DNA of 64,000 bases from Acinetobacter sp. XH1741 (GTDB lineage: Bacteria; Pseudomonadota; Gammaproteobacteria; Pseudomonadales; Moraxellaceae). The stretch is from assembly GCF_041021895.1 (NCBI RefSeq), contig NZ_CP157428.1:3596001-3660000 (forward strand). The letters are read 5' to 3'. The translations under genes and the position numbers were made by a program. The notes under the pieces were generated by a model, which worked only from the letters and a program-made list of their open reading frames with translations, was not told the DNA's origin and made no database searches. This document shows positions 8,964 through 18,521 of this stretch, piece by piece (position 1 is the first letter of the stretch; every line of letters starts with the position of its first letter).

Positions 8964-9398
8964 ATGGACAATCTTATTTTTCAGTTTGTTATTTTTCTCA
9001 TTCTTTTTAGTATTGGTTGGGCTTTTGGCCGCCATATTGAACAAAAACATTTGAATGAACTTCTAGAAAAAGAACAACAGTTGGCACATATCAGAATTGA
9101 TACCAATCGTTTTGCCACAAGTGATCAACTGGGCCAGTTTATTAGCAGTAATGTTGTGATTTCTCATGATTACTTTAAATATGTATTGGCATCTATTAAA
9201 AATATTTTAGGTGGAAGGCTGACCAGTTATGAAAGTATTGTTGAACGTGCTCGCCGTGAAGCGATTATTCGTTTAAAGCAGCAAGCACACAGTGTAGGTG
9301 CTAACCATATTATGGGAGTTCGGCTGAGTACAACCGAACTCGGTATGCAAGGCGGAATGGTCGAAGTTTTTGCTTATGGTACAGCAGTCAAAGACTAG
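8964..9398 (+). CDS. Membrane-anchored YbjQ/UPF0145 family paralogue
   Basis: This 144-residue protein has one N-terminal transmembrane helix (about residues 3-20), a charged linker and a YbjQ-like domain from about residue 45. The segments NILGGRLTSYESIVERARREA and VFAYGTAVKD align by eye with NIVGGELTGYTELLEESRQEA and VYGTAV of the preceding gene, so it arose by duplication plus gain of an anchor. The two products may co-assemble at the inner membrane; that is inference. It converges with the next gene, and the two stop codons share the palindromic bases CTAG at 9395-9398. Confidence 0.8.
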   Translation: MDNLIFQFVIFLILFSIGWAFGRHIEQKHLNELLEKEQQLAHIRIDTNRFATSDQLGQFISSNVVISHDYFKYVLASIKNILGGRLTSYESIVERARREAIIRLKQQAHSVGANHIMGVRLSTTELGMQGGMVEVFAYGTAVKD

Positions 9399-9829
9399 CC
9401 CTGCCCCATAGCAGAAAAATGTATACGCGGGTTGCCAATATTTTTAGTCAAATGTTGGCAAATTCTGGTAATTTTCCATTTATCCTGTTGTTTTGCCAAA
9501 GTAAAATAATAACGACCAAACGAATGAAAATAATCATTTTCTGAAAAACGATAAATTTGATAATTACACTCTAGCCATGCTTGATCTTGTTCAATCCGAA
9601 TAAGTGGATTGCTCAAATTGTGCTGTAGCCGTAAGTGTGACAGAGCTTGCTGCCGCGAACCTTTATATTCATGACAAGACACTACACATAAGGGTTCCCC
9701 TCTAAATTGGAAATAGTCTACCTCAAGTTGATCAGCCAACAACTCATCGAAAGCGTCCCAATTTTTTTGGTCAAAGACCAATTGAAAACGCGTTACGACG
9801 TCTAAGATACGATGGTAGTCTTGATCCAT
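9395..9829 (-). CDS. NTF2/SnoaL-like domain protein
   Basis: This 144-residue soluble protein has the pattern of the SnoaL-like/NTF2 fold: an N-terminal helix with DVVTRFQLVFDQKNWDAFDELLADQLEVDY, then alternating strands ending in YYFTLAKQQDKWKITRI. Many such proteins are small isomerases, hydratases or binding proteins of unknown role. I cannot assign a substrate. It has the same orientation as the SDR gene that lies upstream of it, 54 bases away, so the pair may be one transcript. Confidence 0.7.
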   Translation of the reverse strand: MDQDYHRILDVVTRFQLVFDQKNWDAFDELLADQLEVDYFQFRGEPLCVVSCHEYKGSRQQALSHLRLQHNLSNPLIRIEQDQAWLECNYQIYRFSENDYFHSFGRYYFTLAKQQDKWKITRICQHLTKNIGNPRIHFSAMGQG

Positions 9830-9883
9830 GGTGAACCTTCTATGTGGGTTTTTCCATCAATTTAGCACGGCGAAATCTCTTTT

Positions 9884-10690
9884 TTATTTCACTTTTGTTT
9901 TTCGTATCATTTTATAGAGTAGTTTCGGGGACATACGGGAAACCATAACGCCTAATTTCTCTTTCGTTCCGCCGACTACTATATATTCTTGCCCTTGCAT
10001 TAATGCCTTAACTGACTGCTCTGCAAATACATCCGCTTCTAGTCCATTTTCAATTGCTTCGTCTTGATGCCCTTGAGGCTGCCCTGCACCATTTAACGCA
10101 TTGAATGAAACATTAGTTTTTACAAAGCCTGGGAAAATAACAGAAACTTCAACACCCTGATCCGAAACTTCCGCACGTAAACTATTGGCCCACATATGAA
10201 TAGCAGCTTTAGCAGCCGAATAACTTGCACGGTACTGTGTACCTAATAGCCCAGCTACACTCGAGACAAATACCACTCGACCAGACTTTTGTTTAAGCAT
10301 GGTCGGTAGCACAGTTTTGGTTAATACCACTTGTGAGAAATAATCGACTTCCATAATGGCTCTTTCAGTTTCCATTGTGGTGTCTTCAATAAGCGCACGC
10401 TGACTTAAACCAGCGTTATTGATAAGCCAGTCAATTCGGCCTTTAGCTTTTAAAATTTGTTCATACGCTTCTTGAACTTGTTTTTGGTTAGTAATGTCTG
10501 CAACTACCGACAAATGCTGGTCTGGATGGAGTAAACCAACACGAACTTCTTCTAACTCTTCAAAGCGACGTGAAGTTAAAATGACTTGAGCACCTTGCAG
10601 AGCAAACTCACCAGCTAAAGCTTTCCCTAAACCGGAAGATGCTCCCGTAATCCATACCACTTTATTTTGCAAAGTATCAAGTTTGGCCAT
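9884..10690 (-). CDS. Short-chain dehydrogenase/reductase (SDR)
   Basis: This is a classical SDR oxidoreductase of 268 residues. The Rossmann nucleotide-binding motif TGASSGLGKA is at about residues 15-24, NNAG at about 91, and the catalytic Ser-Tyr-Lys set is VSSVAG followed by YSAAKAA (about residues 159-165). The arginine in LTSRR after strand beta-2 suggests NADP(H). The C-terminal part resembles the DHRS7-like group, which acts on lipid or steroid alcohols in other organisms; the substrate here is unknown. The start ATG 10690 follows a gap of 25 bases from the gene upstream on the same strand, with AGGAAG nearby. Confidence 0.88.
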   Translation of the reverse strand: MAKLDTLQNKVVWITGASSGLGKALAGEFALQGAQVILTSRRFEELEEVRVGLLHPDQHLSVVADITNQKQVQEAYEQILKAKGRIDWLINNAGLSQRALIEDTTMETERAIMEVDYFSQVVLTKTVLPTMLKQKSGRVVFVSSVAGLLGTQYRASYSAAKAAIHMWANSLRAEVSDQGVEVSVIFPGFVKTNVSFNALNGAGQPQGHQDEAIENGLEADVFAEQSVKALMQGQEYIVVGGTKEKLGVMVSRMSPKLLYKMIRKTKVK

Positions 10691-10715
10691 TTTGACTTCC
10701 TATTATCTTTTTAAA

Positions 10716-11393
10716 TTATGCTGCTTGATGCATGAAGGCCAAAAAGTGGTTGATATAGTGAGTTGCGGTGGTTTGATCAACCTGCGTCCCCAATTTTTCC
10801 AAACGTTTATAGCCCAAATGCGTTGTCATATTAATCACCCCGTTTAGGGTTTTATCGACAACCAAATTAAATTTTAAACGTTTTTTAGGTTCACGTACTA
10901 GGCTTGTTACGCCTAAATCCACAATTTGAATTAAGGTTTGAAAAGCTTCTTCTACACTTTGCATGTTGCCCGCACGTATTTGCTCAGTCAATGTTTGGGC
11001 CTGTTGTACAAGTTGAGGTGTGATCGGGTAAGTAATATAAATGTCCTGCTCACGTTTTTTCATGAGTGATGTCAAATAATCAACTAAAGGCAAAAGACGT
11101 TCATTACCAAAAAAAGAGACCGACCAAGGCATATACTTTCGGAAAGTATCTAAAATTTGTTGAAGCACTTTCTCAGACTCGTGACGCTGTTTCTCGGTCA
11201 TAGCCGAGTTGTCTTGTTCTGCCTGTAACAATACAGAGAACACTTGCTCAATAATTTCACAAGATAAATCAGAAAGAACCTCTCCAAGTACTTTAGCCTG
11301 ACTTTCTCTTACCCCTGTATGTAATTTGTCTCGAATTGAAGCAAATTGCGTATAGGTCGAATCGGAAATTTTTAAAAAAACTTGATAACTCAT
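10716..11393 (-). CDS. Unknown soluble helical protein, divergent from valS
   Basis: I do not recognise this 225-residue protein. It is predicted soluble and mostly helical, with no signal peptide and no enzyme motif that I can see. Conspicuous patches are the charged DYLTSLMKKREQD region and the basic REPKKRLKFNLVV stretch near the C-terminus. I chose ATG 11393 (MSYQVFLK) because AAAGG lies ten bases upstream; an ATG three codons earlier would sit directly on that site. It is divergent from valS and runs toward the SDR gene 25 bases away, so the two are probably co-transcribed. Confidence 0.65.
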   Translation of the reverse strand: MSYQVFLKISDSTYTQFASIRDKLHTGVRESQAKVLGEVLSDLSCEIIEQVFSVLLQAEQDNSAMTEKQRHESEKVLQQILDTFRKYMPWSVSFFGNERLLPLVDYLTSLMKKREQDIYITYPITPQLVQQAQTLTEQIRAGNMQSVEEAFQTLIQIVDLGVTSLVREPKKRLKFNLVVDKTLNGVINMTTHLGYKRLEKLGTQVDQTTATHYINHFLAFMHQAA

Positions 11394-11546
11394 GTGTCGC
11401 ATTCCTTTTCAATTCTTTTGTAGTTTTTGTGGCGTGTCTCTACACGATTAAATTGTGATCTATGCTTCATAAATCTACCGTTTTTTGAAAAAAATACAAA
11501 ACCGTTTATCTGTTTTCAGCACATTAATTTCGAGGCATTTTTTTGC

Positions 11547-11552
11547 TACAAT
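11547..11552 (+). promoter_or_regulatory. Candidate -10 box of the valS promoter
   Basis: TACAAT at 11547-11552 is a near-consensus -10 box 38 bases before the valS start. The hexamer 17 bases upstream, TTAATT, is a poor -35 box, so the assignment rests mainly on the -10 and its position. Confidence 0.4.
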
Positions 11553-11589
11553 AGATGCAATTTTTTATGCATATTCGATCTAAGCTACT

Positions 11590-14487
11590 ATGACTGACGC
11601 TCAAACCGCTCAAAATATTGCCACCACGTACGATCCAACCGAGATCGAAAAGAAGTGGTACAAAACGTGGGAAGAACAAGGTTACTTCAAACCTTCTGGT
11701 CACGGTGAATCATTCTGTATCATGATTCCACCACCAAACGTCACTGGTAGTTTGCACATGGGCCATGGCTTTAACAATGCCATTATGGATGCCCTCACCC
11801 GTTATAACCGTATGATGGGTAAAAACACTTTGTGGCAACCGGGTACTGACCATGCTGGTATTGCAACTCAAATGGTTGTTGAGCGTCAACTTGGCTTACA
11901 AGGTGTAACTCGTCACGACTTAGGCCGTGAAAAGTTCATTGAAAAAGTTTGGGAATGGAAAGAACAATCAGGTGGCACGATTACTAAGCAAATTCGTCGC
12001 TTAGGTTCATCTGTAGACTGGTCACGTGAACGCTTCACAATGGATGAAGGTTTATCAAACGCCGTTAAAGAAGTATTCGTTCGTTTACACGAAGACGGTT
12101 TAATTTACCGTGGTAAGCGCCTTGTAAACTGGGACCCTAAACTTCAAACTGCTCTTTCTGACCTTGAAGTTGAAAGCAAAGAGGAAAAAGGCTCACTTTG
12201 GCACTTTAAATATTTCTTTGAAGATAAATCAGTTAAAACTCAAGATGGCAAAGACTATCTTGTAGTTGCAACGACTCGTCCTGAAACATTACTTGGTGAT
12301 ACTGCCGTTGCTGTTCACCCTGAAGATGAGCGTTATGCACACCTTGTTGGTAAAAATATTGTATTGCCAATTACTGGTCGTTTAGTTCCGATCGTTGCAG
12401 ACGACTACGTTGAAAAAGACTTCGGTACTGGCTGTGTAAAAATCACACCTGCTCACGATTTCAATGACTATGATCTAGGCAAACGCAATAGCTTGCCAAT
12501 CATTAATATCTTCAACAAAAATGCCGAAGTTTTAGGTGAGTTTGAATATATTGCAAAAGCTGGCGAACAGATTTCTAAAACCATTACAGCACCTGCGGAC
12601 TATGCTGGTTTAGAGCGTTTTGAAGCACGTAAAAAATTAGTTGCTCAAGCTGAAGCTGAAGGCTGGTTGGATCAAATCCAACCGTATGACTTAAAAGCGC
12701 CACGTGGCGACCGTTCAGGCGTGATTATTGAGCCATTACTGACTGACCAATGGTATGTAAAAATTGCGCCGCTTGCTGAGCCTGCAATTGAAGCAGTTCA
12801 AGATGGCCGTATCAAGTTTGTTCCAGAGCAGTACAGCAACATGTACATGGCGTGGATGCGTGACATTCAAGACTGGTGTATTTCACGTCAGCTTTGGTGG
12901 GGTCACCGTATTCCAGCTTGGTACGATGCAAATGGCAACATCTATGTTGGCCGTAACGAAGAAGAAGTACGTGCGAAAAATAACATCGCTGCTGACGTTG
13001 AACTTAAACAAGATGAAGACGTTCTTGATACATGGTTCTCATCTGCACTTTGGACATTCTCAACCTTAGGTTGGACTGGCGACGCACAAAAAGATGCAGC
13101 AAATGATTTCTTAAAAACTTTCCACCCAACAGATGTGTTGGTGACTGGTTTTGACATCATTTTCTTCTGGGTTGCCCGCATGATCATGATGACCCTACAC
13201 TTCATGAAAAATGAAGATGGTTCATCGCAAGTTCCATTTAAGACTGTTTACGTTCACGGCTTGGTACGTGATGGTGAAGGTCAAAAAATGTCGAAGTCTA
13301 AAGGTAACGTACTTGACCCATTAGACTTGATTGATGGTATTGATTTAGAAAGCTTAGTTGCAAAACGTACAACTGGCTTAATGAATCCGAAAGATGCTGC
13401 CAAGATTGAAAAATCAACGCGTAAAGAGTTCCCAGAAGGCATTAATGCTTATGGTACTGATGCAGTTCGTTTCACGTTCTGTGCGCTTGCAAACACTGGT
13501 CGTGACATCAAGTTCGACTTAAAACGTGTGGAAGGCTACCGTAACTTCTGTAACAAAATCTGGAACGCAACTCGCTTCGTTCTAATGAATGTTGAAGGTC
13601 AAACTGTTGGTCAACAAGCACGCCCAGACCTTTGGGAACTTCCAGAACAATGGATTATGAGCCGTCTGCAAAAAGCTGAAGCTGCTGTACATCAAGCATT
13701 TGCAACGTATCGTTTAGACCTTGCTGCTCAAGCGATTTACGACTTTATCTGGAATGAATACTGTGACTGGTACGTTGAGTTAACTAAACCAGTTTTAAAC
13801 GATGCAGAAGTGTCTGAAGAGCGTAAAGCTGAAGTACGCCGTGTATTACTTGCAGTGATGGAAGCTTCTTTACGTTTGGCTCATCCACTTATGCCGTATT
13901 TGACAGAAGAAATCTGGCAGACTCTTGCACCAATGCTTGGTCAAGGTGGCCCAACGATTATGACTGCTCAATACCCTATTCCTGAGCAAGCAAAAATCAA
14001 CGAACAAGCTGAAGCAGACATGCAATGGCTTCAAGGTTTGATTGGTGCGGTACGTAACATTCGCGGTGAGTTAGGCTTAGGTAATGCGCGCTTGTTGCCA
14101 GTATTACTTCAAAATACATCTGACGCTGAACGTGAACAGATCATTCGTATTGAAGCATTGTTCAAAGCATTGGCTAAAGTTGAAAGCATTGAGTTCTTAA
14201 ATAAAGATCAAGAGCCACCTTTGTCTTGCTCTAGCGTTGTAAGCCATGCATCAGTATTTGTACCAATGAAAGGCTTAATTGACCCTAAAGCTGAGCTTGC
14301 TCGTTTGCAAAAAGACTTGGATAAAATCCAAAAGCAACACGACCAAATTGCGGGCAAACTTGCAAACGAAGGCTTTGTATCTAAAGCACCAGCAGCAGTT
14401 GTTGAAGGTGAAAAAGCGAAGCTTGCTGAGTTTGCTGCTCAGTTAGAGAAAGTTAACGCGAATATGGAACAAATTGCTGCGCTTTAA
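11590..14487 (+). CDS. valS: Valyl-tRNA synthetase
   Basis: This enzyme charges tRNA-Val with valine in the cytoplasm and edits mis-activated threonine. At 965 residues it has the expected class Ia architecture: the HIGH motif appears as HMGH at residues 56-59, the editing domain occupies roughly 200-380, the zinc-free catalytic core resumes with [16 protein letters not shown], and KMSKS is at about residues 565-569. An anticodon-binding helical bundle follows, and the C-terminal 60 residues form the usual coiled-coil arm (about 895-965). The sequence is intact. It stands alone, with its own terminator at 14505. Confidence 0.98.
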   Translation: MTDAQTAQNIATTYDPTEIEKKWYKTWEEQGYFKPSGHGESFCIMIPPPNVTGSLHMGHGFNNAIMDALTRYNRMMGKNTLWQPGTDHAGIATQMVVERQLGLQGVTRHDLGREKFIEKVWEWKEQSGGTITKQIRRLGSSVDWSRERFTMDEGLSNAVKEVFVRLHEDGLIYRGKRLVNWDPKLQTALSDLEVESKEEKGSLWHFKYFFEDKSVKTQDGKDYLVVATTRPETLLGDTAVAVHPEDERYAHLVGKNIVLPITGRLVPIVADDYVEKDFGTGCVKITPAHDFNDYDLGKRNSLPIINIFNKNAEVLGEFEYIAKAGEQISKTITAPADYAGLERFEARKKLVAQAEAEGWLDQIQPYDLKAPRGDRSGVIIEPLLTDQWYVKIAPLAEPAIEAVQDGRIKFVPEQYSNMYMAWMRDIQDWCISRQLWWGHRIPAWYDANGNIYVGRNEEEVRAKNNIAADVELKQDEDVLDTWFSSALWTFSTLGWTGDAQKDAANDFLKTFHPTDVLVTGFDIIFFWVARMIMMTLHFMKNEDGSSQVPFKTVYVHGLVRDGEGQKMSKSKGNVLDPLDLIDGIDLESLVAKRTTGLMNPKDAAKIEKSTRKEFPEGINAYGTDAVRFTFCALANTGRDIKFDLKRVEGYRNFCNKIWNATRFVLMNVEGQTVGQQARPDLWELPEQWIMSRLQKAEAAVHQAFATYRLDLAAQAIYDFIWNEYCDWYVELTKPVLNDAEVSEERKAEVRRVLLAVMEASLRLAHPLMPYLTEEIWQTLAPMLGQGGPTIMTAQYPIPEQAKINEQAEADMQWLQGLIGAVRNIRGELGLGNARLLPVLLQNTSDAEREQIIRIEALFKALAKVESIEFLNKDQEPPLSCSSVVSHASVFVPMKGLIDPKAELARLQKDLDKIQKQHDQIAGKLANEGFVSKAPAAVVEGEKAKLAEFAAQLEKVNANMEQIAAL

Positions 14488-14504
14488 GCTTTTTTAGTTA
14501 AACG

Positions 14505-14539
14505 AACCTAGAATCTGTGCAAGCAGGTTCTGGGTTTTT
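14505..14539 (+). terminator. Intrinsic terminator of valS
   Basis: There is a 13-bp stem (14505-14517 with 14524-14536, two G-U pairs) with a six-base loop TGCAAG, followed by TTTC and more T. It lies 17 bases after the valS stop. Confidence 0.85.
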
Positions 14540-14552
14540 CTATATTTAAAAA

Positions 14553-15131
14553 TTACTTTTTTTGTAGAATCAGCATATGAAAATGCCATGCTTTTATACC
14601 ACCACTCAACAAAGGCAAGTTTTCATCAATTTCTTTATGAAACAATAAATTAAACTCGAATAAAAACAAATCGGCTATATCTTGGTACGTAAATCCTATA
14701 AATTTTGCAGGTTCTCTAGCAACCCATTCATCTTGAGTCCCCAATAAATCAACTATAAGGATTCCGCCTTTAGGAAGTGCATTTATCATTCGTTTAATTA
14801 CACTATAGAAATAGCTGGGTTCACAAAAGAACAGACTTAATGATGCAATTATTAAGCTTGCAGACGGAAAATTAAAGTTTTCAAAAGATTCATGATAGAA
14901 AATAAATTTAGAGTCATCTTTGAATCGCTCAGCACAGAACTTTTGTGCATCAATTGAAATATCAAAAGCATGAACATTAAATCCCTTTGAGAGTAGATAA
15001 GCAGATTCATTGCCAGCACCACAACCACAATCGATAGCAACTAAAGGTAAGTTAGGAAAATGACCTAAAGCCTTCTCTAAAATAGGTCTATGTTTAAGTT
15101 CTCTTGATAATTGAATAAATTTTTCATTCAT
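14553..15131 (-). CDS. Class I SAM-dependent methyltransferase, substrate unknown
   Basis: This 192-residue methyltransferase has the SAM-binding motif I in AIDCGCGAGNES (about residues 33-44), the acidic end of strand 2 in VHAFDIS (about 53-59), and a motif IV-like LIIASLSLFF. The overall look is of the TehB/UbiE-like small methyltransferases. The region is visibly more AT-rich than valS, uses codons such as ATA and AGA more freely, and lies between the valS terminator and an unlinked J-domain gene. That would fit acquisition or a strain-variable gene, though I cannot test it. The start ATG 15131 has only a weak upstream purine run. Confidence 0.8.
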   Translation of the reverse strand: MNEKFIQLSRELKHRPILEKALGHFPNLPLVAIDCGCGAGNESAYLLSKGFNVHAFDISIDAQKFCAERFKDDSKFIFYHESFENFNFPSASLIIASLSLFFCEPSYFYSVIKRMINALPKGGILIVDLLGTQDEWVAREPAKFIGFTYQDIADLFLFEFNLLFHKEIDENLPLLSGGIKAWHFHMLILQKK

Positions 15132-15295
15132 GAATCCGATCTTTTAATTTTTATAATTTTCACACTATATTTTATAAAGAATATAACCACAACGATTTCT
15201 TATTCCAGAAGCTACCAACCAAATCATCAGTAACTTCACAGCTGCACATAAAATCTCACAGCTAAATGCCTGTTCGACAGATTTATCCAAGATAA

Positions 15296-16312
15296 TTAAA
15301 GCACCCCGTGCCCCAATAACATCTCTACACCACTCACTTTTTTCATATGTTTTAAGCGTTCCTTTTCCCACTTTATCTGCTGCTTTAGCTCCGCACAGTC
15401 AACATCTATAGCTTTATACACATCACTAATATGCACATGCTCCGCTTTCACATTCTTGGCTAACTGAAAAGAATCCAAAATCTCATTAATTTGGCTTTCA
15501 AGCTGATGACTTTGTGTATCTAAAGCCATTTTATAAAACCTTAATTGCTCGGCAGATAGTTCTTTAGCGCCTAGCTCTTTATTCTGCTCAAGCTGTAACT
15601 GGAGTTTGAGTAAATAAAACAAATCCTGCTTTTCGTAGGCCTGACTTGCTTGTTGAAACAACTCAGTTTTTTCTTCTTTTTTAGTTTCATCTTGCTCACG
15701 GTCTGGGTGAATCATCGCGGCAATTTTTAAATAAACTGTTTTGAGTGACTGCTCTGCCATTTGCTCAGCTTGTTCACGTTTTTGTTGCTGTCTTTGCTGT
15801 TTGGCTTGTTCTCGCGCTTGTTGTTGCTCGGCAGCATATTGTTCAAAGTCTTCTTCTAACTCTGCACTTTGCTCAGCACTTTCATCATATTCAGGTTTGA
15901 TTGGCTGAGCTTTTTTATTCTTTTTTACCGACTCCCCCGCATGTTGCTGATAAAAGGTATCGATCTGATTCACTAACCCCAACTGCGCAGCAGATAACAT
16001 TTTTGAGCGCTTCAACATTTGTGCAAGCTGGGCAATTTTTTCATCGAGTTGTTGCATGTCTGCTTTGGAAAACTCATGGCTATGCAACATATTCCAGAGT
16101 TGATCCAACTGTTGAAATAGCACTTCATGCAAATCGCTATACACAGGCATCAGTTTTTGCCGTATGTGCTGTTGAATCTCAGCTTGTACATTTTGCCATG
16201 TGCTCAGGCTAGCTTTTTGCTGTTCTATTTTATCAATCAGGCGATTCAGTTTTTTCTGCTGTGCAGATGGTTCAGACCTTTGCTGCAAGCTCACTTTGAG
16301 ATCAAAGGACAT
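15296..16312 (-). CDS. J-domain protein with coiled-coil region
   Basis: This 338-residue protein is probably a DnaK co-chaperone or a structural protein with a degenerate J domain. The J-domain signature HPD sits in AAMIHPDREQ at about residues 200-202, followed by the helix FQQASQAYEKQDLFYLLKLQLQ. Before it is a long Gln/Lys/Glu-rich coiled coil (about 145-195), and the N-terminal 120 residues are also helical. I chose ATG 16312 (MSFDLKV) because GGA lies five bases upstream; frame continues up to 16369 but that extension (Ser/Phe-rich) has no ribosome site. The 3' end overlaps a 68-codon frame of unclear meaning (see rejected items). Confidence 0.75.
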   Translation of the reverse strand: MSFDLKVSLQQRSEPSAQQKKLNRLIDKIEQQKASLSTWQNVQAEIQQHIRQKLMPVYSDLHEVLFQQLDQLWNMLHSHEFSKADMQQLDEKIAQLAQMLKRSKMLSAAQLGLVNQIDTFYQQHAGESVKKNKKAQPIKPEYDESAEQSAELEEDFEQYAAEQQQAREQAKQQRQQQKREQAEQMAEQSLKTVYLKIAAMIHPDREQDETKKEEKTELFQQASQAYEKQDLFYLLKLQLQLEQNKELGAKELSAEQLRFYKMALDTQSHQLESQINEILDSFQLAKNVKAEHVHISDVYKAIDVDCAELKQQIKWEKERLKHMKKVSGVEMLLGHGVL

Positions 16313-16440
16313 ACTCATCCATTTGAAAAAGAAAAAAGTGTAGCAATAATCAGACGAGGAAGGTAGCAAAGCATTTATTAAGTCAGAATCAGCCTATTCA
16401 TTTTTAGAAAATAGAATGCGACTTAACTAAAGTTTATACC

Positions 16441-17346
16441 TTAAGAAATCCACCAAATCACCATTGGCAAGGTCACGGCGGCACATAAAGTTTGAAAGCT
16501 AATTACGGCTGCCATGAGCTGACTATCGCCACCCAAAACTTTAGTTAAAATGTATGAAGCGGAAGCCGTCGGCAACGCAAAGAAAATGACTAAAATTTGT
16601 GTTTGCAAACTTGGTAAACCAAACCACATGCAGACCATATAAGCCAAAGCAGGCACTGCTAAAAGTCGAGCAAATGTGTCTGCTGCCAATACCACAATGT
16701 CTTTTTTAATTTGCAAAAACTGTAAAGCTGCGCCAACACATAACAAACCTAGTGGCAAACTCGACACCGAAAAAAGCTTAATAAACTGAGTAAAGCCTTC
16801 CCAAATCGGGATATGAAGTGCATTGACTGCGGCCCCGACTACACAAGATGCAATTAAAGGGTTTTTAAGAAGTGCAATCAAAACAGGTTTAATTGCCATG
16901 TGTTCTTTAGAGGTTAAAGCAAGCACCGAAATAACGTTTACCAGTGGAATGCAAAGCGCCAATAAAATTGCCAGAATTGCCATCCCTTCACTTTTAAAAA
17001 GCGAAGTCACTAAAGCCAAACCAATATAGGTATTAAAGCGAACCATACTTTGTACGTGCACACCAAAACGTGCAGGTGGTATGTGCCAAAACATTCGGAG
17101 TATGTATAAAAAGGCGGTTACTGCAAAGACCACAATCAACATTGCAATGATGGCTGTACTCAAACTTTGTAAGTCAATTTTTGCGGTCGAGAGCGTACTA
17201 AAAAGCAAAGCGGGAAACAAAATATAGTAATTGAGCTTCTCTGCCCCAGCCCAAAACTCATCGCTAAAAAAACGATATTTTTTAAATAAGTATCCCGATG
17301 CAATTAATGCAACTAAAGGAAAAAGAGATAAAACAATGCTATTCAT
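16441..17346 (-). CDS. AEC (auxin efflux carrier) family transporter
   Basis: This 301-residue membrane protein has ten predicted helices in the two five-helix blocks typical of the AEC family, with conserved sequences such as ALFSTLSTAKID after helix 2, RFNTYIGLALV in the middle and LPTASASYILTKVLGGD near the end. Bacterial members carry dicarboxylates such as malate or malonate; the substrate here is unknown. It is divergent from a LysR-type regulator 117 bases away, and LysR proteins often control the divergent neighbour. It is therefore the likely target of that regulator. Confidence 0.85.
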   Translation of the reverse strand: MNSIVLSLFPLVALIASGYLFKKYRFFSDEFWAGAEKLNYYILFPALLFSTLSTAKIDLQSLSTAIIAMLIVVFAVTAFLYILRMFWHIPPARFGVHVQSMVRFNTYIGLALVTSLFKSEGMAILAILLALCIPLVNVISVLALTSKEHMAIKPVLIALLKNPLIASCVVGAAVNALHIPIWEGFTQFIKLFSVSSLPLGLLCVGAALQFLQIKKDIVVLAADTFARLLAVPALAYMVCMWFGLPSLQTQILVIFFALPTASASYILTKVLGGDSQLMAAVISFQTLCAAVTLPMVIWWIS

Positions 17347-17420
17347 TTCTTTACTCGAGTTTTGTTGTGGCTTACTGCTTTTGGCAATAACCTTGGCTTA
17401 CTCATATATTAAAGATAATG

Positions 17421-17451
17421 AAAACTCATGATAAAATGAGTTTTTACTCAT
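17421..17451. promoter_or_regulatory. Cluster of ATGAGT/ACTCAT sites, candidate LysR-type operator
   Basis: In the AEC-LysR intergenic region AAAACTCAT (17421-17429) and ATGAGTTTT (17436-17444) form an inverted repeat, and ATGAGT (17436-17441) pairs again with ACTCAT (17446-17451) around TTTT. A further ACTCAT is at 17400-17405 and a related palindrome ACTCGAGT at 17353-17360. The nearest site is 12 bases before the LysR start, which suits autoregulation. Confidence 0.5.
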
Positions 17452-17463
17452 AATAAGTACAAC

Positions 17464-18348
17464 ATGACATTTACCCAGCTTGAAATTTTCGCACTCATTG
17501 CTGAACTAAAAAGCTTTACTGCTACAGCAGAAAAGCTGGGAATTTCACAGTCGGCAGTTTCTCATGCGCTTAAATCATTAGAACAACAATGGGGCATTAA
17601 CCTAATTTCAAGAACTCAAAGTGATATTGAACTCACCACAACAGGTCAGCAGTTATTGACCCATGTAAAAGAACTATTGAGTATTTCCGATACCTTAGAA
17701 AAAGAAGTGGCTGCCATCCACGGTTTAAATGAAGGAACATTACGTATTGGTTCTTTTGGGGCATCATCATCTATTTATCTATTGCCTGAAATTTTAGAAA
17801 GTTTTCGGCAGCGCTACCCTAAAATCGAAATTTATATTGATGAAGGTGAAGATAAAGAAGTTGCTCAATGGTTATTGGAACGGCGCATTGAAGTTGGTTT
17901 TTTGATTATGCCCGATGAGCGATTCGATACGTTTCCTTTAATTGAAGACCGTTTTGTTGCCCTAATTCCGAGTGGTTACCCACTCGCAGAGCAGCTCTAT
18001 ATTGATCCAGCACAGCTAGAAAACTGCCCTTTTATTATGACAATGGCTGGCAGTCGACATCAGGTCGAATTAATTTTAAAAAACTTTAATGTGAAACCAG
18101 ACATCAAATTTTATGTTTCACAAATTTTGAGTATTGTGAGTATGGTTCACAACCAGTTAGGAGTTTCGATTGTATCCGATATGGTGATTACCAAAGAATT
18201 ACTCTCATTATATCCAAACGTGATGAAACGCCCTTTTAAACCGAACCTTAAACGCTCAATCGGTCTTGCAGTAAAAAACAAGAAACACATCAGTCCAGCC
18301 GTAAAAGCATTTATAGATGTTGCCCAAGAGGTTTGGTCTAATCAATAA
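17464..18348 (+). CDS. LysR-family transcriptional regulator
   Basis: This 294-residue regulator has an N-terminal winged helix-turn-helix (about residues 2-60) with the typical SFTATAEKLGISQSAVSHALKSLEQ, then a long linker helix and a periplasmic-binding-protein-like effector domain (about 90-290). It is divergent from an AEC transporter gene and probably regulates it and itself, responding to the transported compound; that is inference from layout. The ATG at 17464 has no strong ribosome site. No motif tells the effector. Confidence 0.9.
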   Translation: MTFTQLEIFALIAELKSFTATAEKLGISQSAVSHALKSLEQQWGINLISRTQSDIELTTTGQQLLTHVKELLSISDTLEKEVAAIHGLNEGTLRIGSFGASSSIYLLPEILESFRQRYPKIEIYIDEGEDKEVAQWLLERRIEVGFLIMPDERFDTFPLIEDRFVALIPSGYPLAEQLYIDPAQLENCPFIMTMAGSRHQVELILKNFNVKPDIKFYVSQILSIVSMVHNQLGVSIVSDMVITKELLSLYPNVMKRPFKPNLKRSIGLAVKNKKHISPAVKAFIDVAQEVWSNQ

Positions 18349-18462
18349 TCTAGTCAGAATTTAATTCTTTTTAATTTTAATAACGAACCCTTTTAGGTCA
18401 CTTTATGAACAAATTGAATGACTTTTATCATAAAAAAGTGCCATAACAGCCTATTTAAAGTA

Positions 18463-18521
18463 AATAAACGCACCATTTATCGCCAAAAACTACTTTTATA
18501 ATCCAAATTGGTGCGCTTATT
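18463..18521 (+). repeat. Long-range inverted repeat upstream of amtB
   Basis: AATAAACGCACCA (18463-18475) and TGGTGCGCTTATT (18509-18521) are inverted with one mismatch and 33 bases between them. The cores GCACCA and TGGTGC resemble NtrC half-sites (family consensus TGCACC-N-TGGTGCA). A third copy, TTTTGGTGCAA, is at 18587-18597. The right arm overlaps the sigma-54-like promoter. Confidence 0.45.

Noticed and set aside
15165..15371. A 68-codon minus-strand frame between the methyltransferase and J-domain genes.
   Set aside because: It overlaps the J-domain gene by 76 bases in another frame, has no ribosome site and no recognisable domain. It could be a gene remnant but I cannot support it.
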